Source: Pseudomonadota bacterium (GTDB lineage Bacteria; Pseudomonadota; Gammaproteobacteria; Pseudomonadales; Oceanobacteraceae). Taken from it: DNA of 9,218 nt. Under the pieces are notes generated by a model. The model was given only the letters and a program-made list of their open reading frames with translations. It was not told the origin of the DNA and searched no databases. The position numbers and the translations under genes are program-made. Positions 5,863 to 9,218 of this stretch are shown in pieces; the first letter of the stretch is position 1; each line of letters begins with the position of its first letter. The stretch is from the NCBI GenBank assembly GCA_023399105.1, contig JAEWQT010000120.1:1-9218 (forward strand). Direction: 5' to 3'.

Positions 5863-6201
5863 TTACGGATGGCGCAGGCGAATGCCATGGGTGACCGACA
5901 GCAGTATTTCGGCGGCCGGAATGGCGACCGGAAAATAACAGCCACTGATCTTGGCGTCGGCGAGGCTGGCACCGTCCATCAGACAGCTGCGGAAGTCGAT
6001 ACCACGCAGGTCGGCGCCGCGAAAGTAGGCATCCGTGAGGTCTGCATTGGCAAGATTAATGCCGCGCAGATCCAGGCCGCGTAAATCGCAGCCGCGCAGA
6101 TCGCAGAGGGTACCGCTGGCGCGGGCCTGATTAAAACCCTGCACATTGTCGTGCCGCAGCATCTGGTAAAGCGGATCCTGGCTGATCACCGGAGTTGCCA
6201 T
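5863..6201 (-). CDS. Small pentapeptide-repeat protein
   Basis: The 112-residue protein has a short helical head (about 8-30), then about twelve A(D/N)LXX-type pentapeptides from C33 to V92 (for example CDLRG, LDLRG, ADLTD, ADLRG, IDFRS). It ends in a 20-residue non-repeat tail. Twelve repeats predict a three-coil right-handed quadrilateral beta-helix. It has no signal peptide, so it is probably cytoplasmic. Some pentapeptide proteins (Qnr, MfpA) mimic DNA and protect gyrase, but those are much longer, so that role is not supported here and the function is unknown. The start at 6201 is chosen because AGAAGGAA lies 6-7 nt upstream; an ATG at 6228 in the same frame lacks such a site. It is divergent from polB and upstream of the cNMP-domain gene. 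Confidence 0.85.
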   Translation of the reverse strand: MATPVISQDPLYQMLRHDNVQGFNQARASGTLCDLRGCDLRGLDLRGINLANADLTDAYFRGADLRGIDFRSCLMDGASLADAKISGCYFPVAIPAAEILLSVTHGIRLRHP

Positions 6202-6246
6202 AATGATTCCTTCTGAAATTGCCATCAATTAAACTGCCGTACGCTC

Positions 6247-6254
6247 ATTATAGA
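6247..6254. promoter_or_regulatory. Overlapping divergent -10 elements (pentapeptide gene / polB)
   Basis: The minus strand has a perfect TATAAT (6252-6247), giving a start near 6240 and a leader of about 39 nt for the pentapeptide gene. The plus strand has TATAGA (6249-6254) overlapping it by four bases, which would start polB only about one base before its ATG. Neither direction has a convincing -35. No LexA-type CTG-N10-CAG box was seen, although E. coli polB is SOS-controlled. Confidence 0.45.
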
Positions 6255-6261
6255 CCGGCTT

Positions 6262-8658
6262 ATGACCCAGGCTTTTTTATTAACCAGTCACTGGCAGGAC
6301 AGTGGTGCTGATACGCAACTGACGTTCTGGTGGCTGACGCCGGAAGGGCCGGTACGGCAGCAGCTGCGGCATCCCTCGGTGTGTTTTATTCCACTGCCGG
6401 ACCAGCCGCGCGCCAGTAGCATAGCCGCCACACTCGGCTGGCCGGTACAGATACGGCCGGTACCCCTGCAGTATTTTGACGGCAGTGCGGCGGCTGCCTG
6501 TTATTTACCGGCGGGTTACGTTTACCGCTGGCGCGATGTGCTGCAGGAGCAGGGCATTCGTTGCCGTGAAACCGATATTCGACCTACCGATCGCTATTTG
6601 ATGGAGCGTTTTGTCTATGGCGCGGCGGAATTGCACGGTGATTTTCAGCCGGATCCGCAACGCAAGTTTTACCATTGCGACGGTGGTAAAATCCGCTCGG
6701 CAGTGGCCAGTGACTGGCAGCCCCCGTTGCGTTGTTTGTCGCTGGATATTGAAACCTCCTTTCCTCGCCGTGGCCAACCCGACCGACTGTTTTCTATTGG
6801 TTTCTACGCCGACGATTATCAGCGCGTACTGATGCTGGGGGATCTTGGGGCCAGCACGCCTGCGCTGCAATATTTCAGCGATGAACCGGCGTTGCTGCAG
6901 GCCTTTTTACAGCAACTGGCCGACTATGATCCGGATGTGATCATGGGCTGGAATATTGTGCAGTTTGATTTTGAATTTCTGCGCCGTAAATTTCAGCAGC
7001 ACGCGATTCCATTCACTCTCGGTCGGGATGGTTCGGAACTGGAATGGCGACAAAGCCGCAGCAACCCCGAACGTATTTTTTTAGCCATTGCCGGCCGGGT
7101 GGTACTGGATGGCATTGATGTATTACGCAATGCCACCTACCAGTTTGAAAGTTTCGCGCTTAATGATGTGGCGCAGCATTTTTTGGGTGAGCAGAAATTA
7201 TTAACCGGTGCCGATCGCGGTGGTGATATTGAGCATTTATTTATCCACGACAAACCGGCCTTAGCAGCCTATAACCTGAAAGACTGCCAGCTGGTGTGGC
7301 AGATTTTTGCCCGCGCCGGCTTGCTGAAATTTGCCATCGAACGTGCGCGCATGACGGGGCTGACGCTGGACCGTAACGGCGGTTCGGTGGCCGCGTTTGA
7401 AAATCTGTACCTGCCGCGCCTGCACCGGGCCGGTTTCGTGGCACCGGATATCGGTGATGGTTACAGCGCGGAAAAAAGCCCGGGCGGCTATGTGATGAAT
7501 TCGCGGCCCGGTTTGTTTGAGCATGTGTTGGTGCTGGATTTCAAAAGCCTGTATCCCTCGATTATCCGCACCTTTTGCATTGATCCGATGGGGCTGGTGG
7601 AAGGCATGCGCTTACCAGCGGCCGCCGATCACAGCGTGGTGCCGGGTTTTTTCGGCGGCCGTTTTCACCCGCAGCGGCATCTTTTGCCGGAATTAATCCG
7701 CCAGCTGGGCGACAAGCGCGAGCAGGCCAAACAGGCTGGCAATAAAGCCCTGAGTCAGGCCATTAAAGTGATTATGGCGTCCTGCTATGGCGTGCTGGGT
7801 TCGGAGGGCTGCCGTTTTTACGATACCCGTTTATCGGCCTCGATTACCAAGCGCGGGCACGAGATTATTCAGCGCAGTTCGCAGTGGATTCAGCAGCAGG
7901 GTTATGACGTTATTTACGGTGATACCGACTCGGTATTTGTATGGCTGAAAACCTCGGTCAGCGATGAGCAGGCTGACCGCATTGGCCGGCAGCTGGTGCA
8001 GGGATTAAATGCCTGGTGGACGGCCACTCTGCAGCGCGAATTTGGCATTACCAGCTATCTGGAAATGGAATACGAAACCCATTACCGGCGCTTTTTTATG
8101 CCGTCCATTCGCGGCGCCGAAGAGGGCAGTAAAAAACGCTATGCCGGGTTAATTGTCGATGCCCGCGGCGAACCTCAGATGGTGTTTAAAGGGCTGGAAA
8201 CCGTGCGCAGTGACTGGACCCCGCTGGCGCGTAATTTTCAGAAAGAGCTGTACCGGCGCATTTTTCTCAACCAGCCTTACGCCCAATGGCTGCGGGATGA
8301 AATTAAAGCGCTGCTGGCCGGCGAGCGCGATCAGCAGCTGGTCTACCGTAAGCGCTTACGCCAGCCACTCAGTGCGTATCAGAAAAATATTCCGCCCCAC
8401 GCGCAGGCCGCAGCCCGGCTGGAGCAATGGCTGCAGTTGCAGGGTCTGCCATCACGGTTCGGCCATCGTGGTGGACGGATTGAATACCGCATTACCAGTA
8501 ATGGTCCGGAACCGGTCTGGCCGGACGGCAGCAGCGGAGCTGCGGTGGATTACAGCCACTATCTGGAAAAACAGCTGCGGCCACTGGCCGAAGCAATTTT
8601 TCACTTTACCGGCGATGATTTTGCCAACCTCGCCGGTTTGCAGCTGTCGTTATTCTGA
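6262..8658 (+). CDS. polB: DNA polymerase II (family B, proofreading)
   Basis: The 798-residue protein is colinear with E. coli Pol II (783 residues), from the N-terminal TQAF-LTSHW to the C-terminal SLF. The 3'-5' exonuclease motifs are intact: Exo I D162/E164, Exo II N231 with D236, Exo III Y337 and D341. Polymerase motif A is DFKSLYPSI (D426) and motif C is YGDTDS (D554, D556). Motif B reads KVIMASCYG (K502, Y509), where the usual family asparagine (E. coli KIIMNAFYG) is A506. Pol II is a high-fidelity enzyme for replication restart, translesion bypass and crosslink repair, SOS-induced in enterics. The ATG at 6262 fits the E. coli N terminus, but no Shine-Dalgarno precedes it and the candidate -10 is only 7 nt upstream, so the message may be nearly leaderless. 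Its 3' end overlaps the convergent DUF389 gene by 9 bp. Confidence 0.97.
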   Translation: MTQAFLLTSHWQDSGADTQLTFWWLTPEGPVRQQLRHPSVCFIPLPDQPRASSIAATLGWPVQIRPVPLQYFDGSAAAACYLPAGYVYRWRDVLQEQGIRCRETDIRPTDRYLMERFVYGAAELHGDFQPDPQRKFYHCDGGKIRSAVASDWQPPLRCLSLDIETSFPRRGQPDRLFSIGFYADDYQRVLMLGDLGASTPALQYFSDEPALLQAFLQQLADYDPDVIMGWNIVQFDFEFLRRKFQQHAIPFTLGRDGSELEWRQSRSNPERIFLAIAGRVVLDGIDVLRNATYQFESFALNDVAQHFLGEQKLLTGADRGGDIEHLFIHDKPALAAYNLKDCQLVWQIFARAGLLKFAIERARMTGLTLDRNGGSVAAFENLYLPRLHRAGFVAPDIGDGYSAEKSPGGYVMNSRPGLFEHVLVLDFKSLYPSIIRTFCIDPMGLVEGMRLPAAADHSVVPGFFGGRFHPQRHLLPELIRQLGDKREQAKQAGNKALSQAIKVIMASCYGVLGSEGCRFYDTRLSASITKRGHEIIQRSSQWIQQQGYDVIYGDTDSVFVWLKTSVSDEQADRIGRQLVQGLNAWWTATLQREFGITSYLEMEYETHYRRFFMPSIRGAEEGSKKRYAGLIVDARGEPQMVFKGLETVRSDWTPLARNFQKELYRRIFLNQPYAQWLRDEIKALLAGERDQQLVYRKRLRQPLSAYQKNIPPHAQAAARLEQWLQLQGLPSRFGHRGGRIEYRITSNGPEPVWPDGSSGAAVDYSHYLEKQLRPLAEAIFHFTGDDFANLAGLQLSLF

Positions 8659-9218
8659 GACGTCCTGTAATAAACCAATGGTGTCCGGCATGTGCAGTAC
8701 CAGATACACCAGGATGCCCAGCCAGAATACCGTACCGATACTGAACACCACTTTGGACACGGTGCGGAATTTATCTTCCCGCGGCTGAATGCCTTTTAAA
8801 CGCATGGTGAGCTGGGTGGTGAAATTGACCGAGGCAATGTTGACCAGCAGCAGCGCCAGGGCCCCCATGGCTAATTGCCAGTTCTGAATACCCAGCATAA
8901 TGCCCAGCGTTACCGTGGGCGGTAATAACGCCACCGCCACCATCACGCCCACCAGTACCGATGAGACGCCGGTGGTAATTGACAGCGCCGCCGCCGCGCC
9001 GGAGGCCAGCGCCAGCGCCAGACTGCTGAGGCCAACATGGGTACGGCTCATCAGTTCGCTGGTTAAGTCGATGTTGGGTGACACCACCCCGATGCCAATC
9101 GAAATAACCAGCGCCAGTAGTAAGCCGGCCAGCAGGGTGCGCAGGGATTTGCGTACTTCTTTGATGTGGCCAAGCGTGGTCGCCAGCGACAGTGCCAGGT
9201 TCGGCCCCAGCAGTGGTG
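8650..9218 (-). CDS. DUF389 / TIGR00341 family membrane protein (N-terminal part missing)
   Basis: The frame is open to the right edge, so the start lies outside the window. The visible 188 C-terminal residues begin with PLLGPNLALSLATTLG, a block typical of DUF389. A charged segment (KEVRKS) follows, then about four or five hydrophobic helices, including LASGAAAALSITTG and VGVMVAVALLPPTVTLGIMLG. These proteins are polytopic inner-membrane proteins of unknown function, usually over 300 residues. The in-frame GTG at 9087 is internal, because the conserved sequence continues upstream of it. The gene converges on polB and its last three codons lie within the polB 3' end. Confidence 0.85.
   Translation of the reverse strand, partial: PLLGPNLALSLATTLGHIKEVRKSLRTLLAGLLLALVISIGIGVVSPNIDLTSELMSRTHVGLSSLALALASGAAAALSITTGVSSVLVGVMVAVALLPPTVTLGIMLGIQNWQLAMGALALLLVNIASVNFTTQLTMRLKGIQPREDKFRTVSKVVFSIGTVFWLGILVYLVLHMPDTIGLLQDVSE

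Noticed and set aside
5761..6084. 107-codon plus-strand ORF opposite the pentapeptide gene
   Set aside because: It is a mirror of the periodic pentapeptide coding sequence; the minus-strand frame has the family pattern and a good ribosome site.
6202..6262. LexA (SOS) box upstream of polB
   Set aside because: I looked for CTG-N10-CAG type palindromes and found none in the 60-bp divergent interval.
8153..8788. 211-codon plus-strand ORF over the polB 3' end
   Set aside because: It overlaps conserved polB sequence in another frame and continues antisense into the DUF389 gene, with no family resemblance.

Overview
The window comes from a moderately GC-rich gammaproteobacterium, probably of the Oceanospirillales/Pseudomonadales type. 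This is inferred from a CbrA/CbrB two-component pair, an E. coli-like DNA polymerase II and the general protein style; no taxonomic marker gene is present.

Left part (2-4131, + strand): the 3' part of a transporter-fused sensor kinase (SLC5/SSS membrane domain, linker, PAS, HisKA, HATPase; CbrA type) overlaps by ATGA with a complete sigma-54 activator (receiver, AAA+ with GAFTGA, Fis-type HTH; CbrB type).

Centre-left (4132-4500, + strand): this gene-free stretch is the most interesting part. In order it holds two GTAACA-type inverted repeats (candidate CbrB enhancer sites), a perfect IHF-consensus match, a near-consensus -24/-12 sigma-54 promoter, and then a predicted small RNA of about 167 nt. 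The RNA consists of three hairpins, each with an A-rich (AAN)n loop; two loops share an identical 17-nt sequence. It ends in a strong intrinsic terminator. Position, promoter and CA motifs match the CrcZ/CrcY class of Hfq/Crc-sequestering RNAs that lies downstream of cbrB in Pseudomonas. This one is much shorter and built from repeated modules. The likely circuit is CbrA -> CbrB~P + RNA polymerase-sigma54 + IHF -> sRNA -> titration of Hfq/Crc -> relief of carbon catabolite repression.

Centre (4500-4936): a short minus-strand transcription unit is suggested by a strong minus-strand terminator, an optimally spaced sigma-70-like promoter, an 11-bp inverted repeat and a doubtful small ORF.

Right part: on the minus strand are a two-part cyclic-nucleotide-binding-fold protein without an HTH and a small pentapeptide-repeat protein. 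Divergent from these is polB (DNA polymerase II, +). It converges on, and overlaps by 9 bp, the 3' end of a truncated DUF389/TIGR00341 membrane-protein gene that runs off the right edge.
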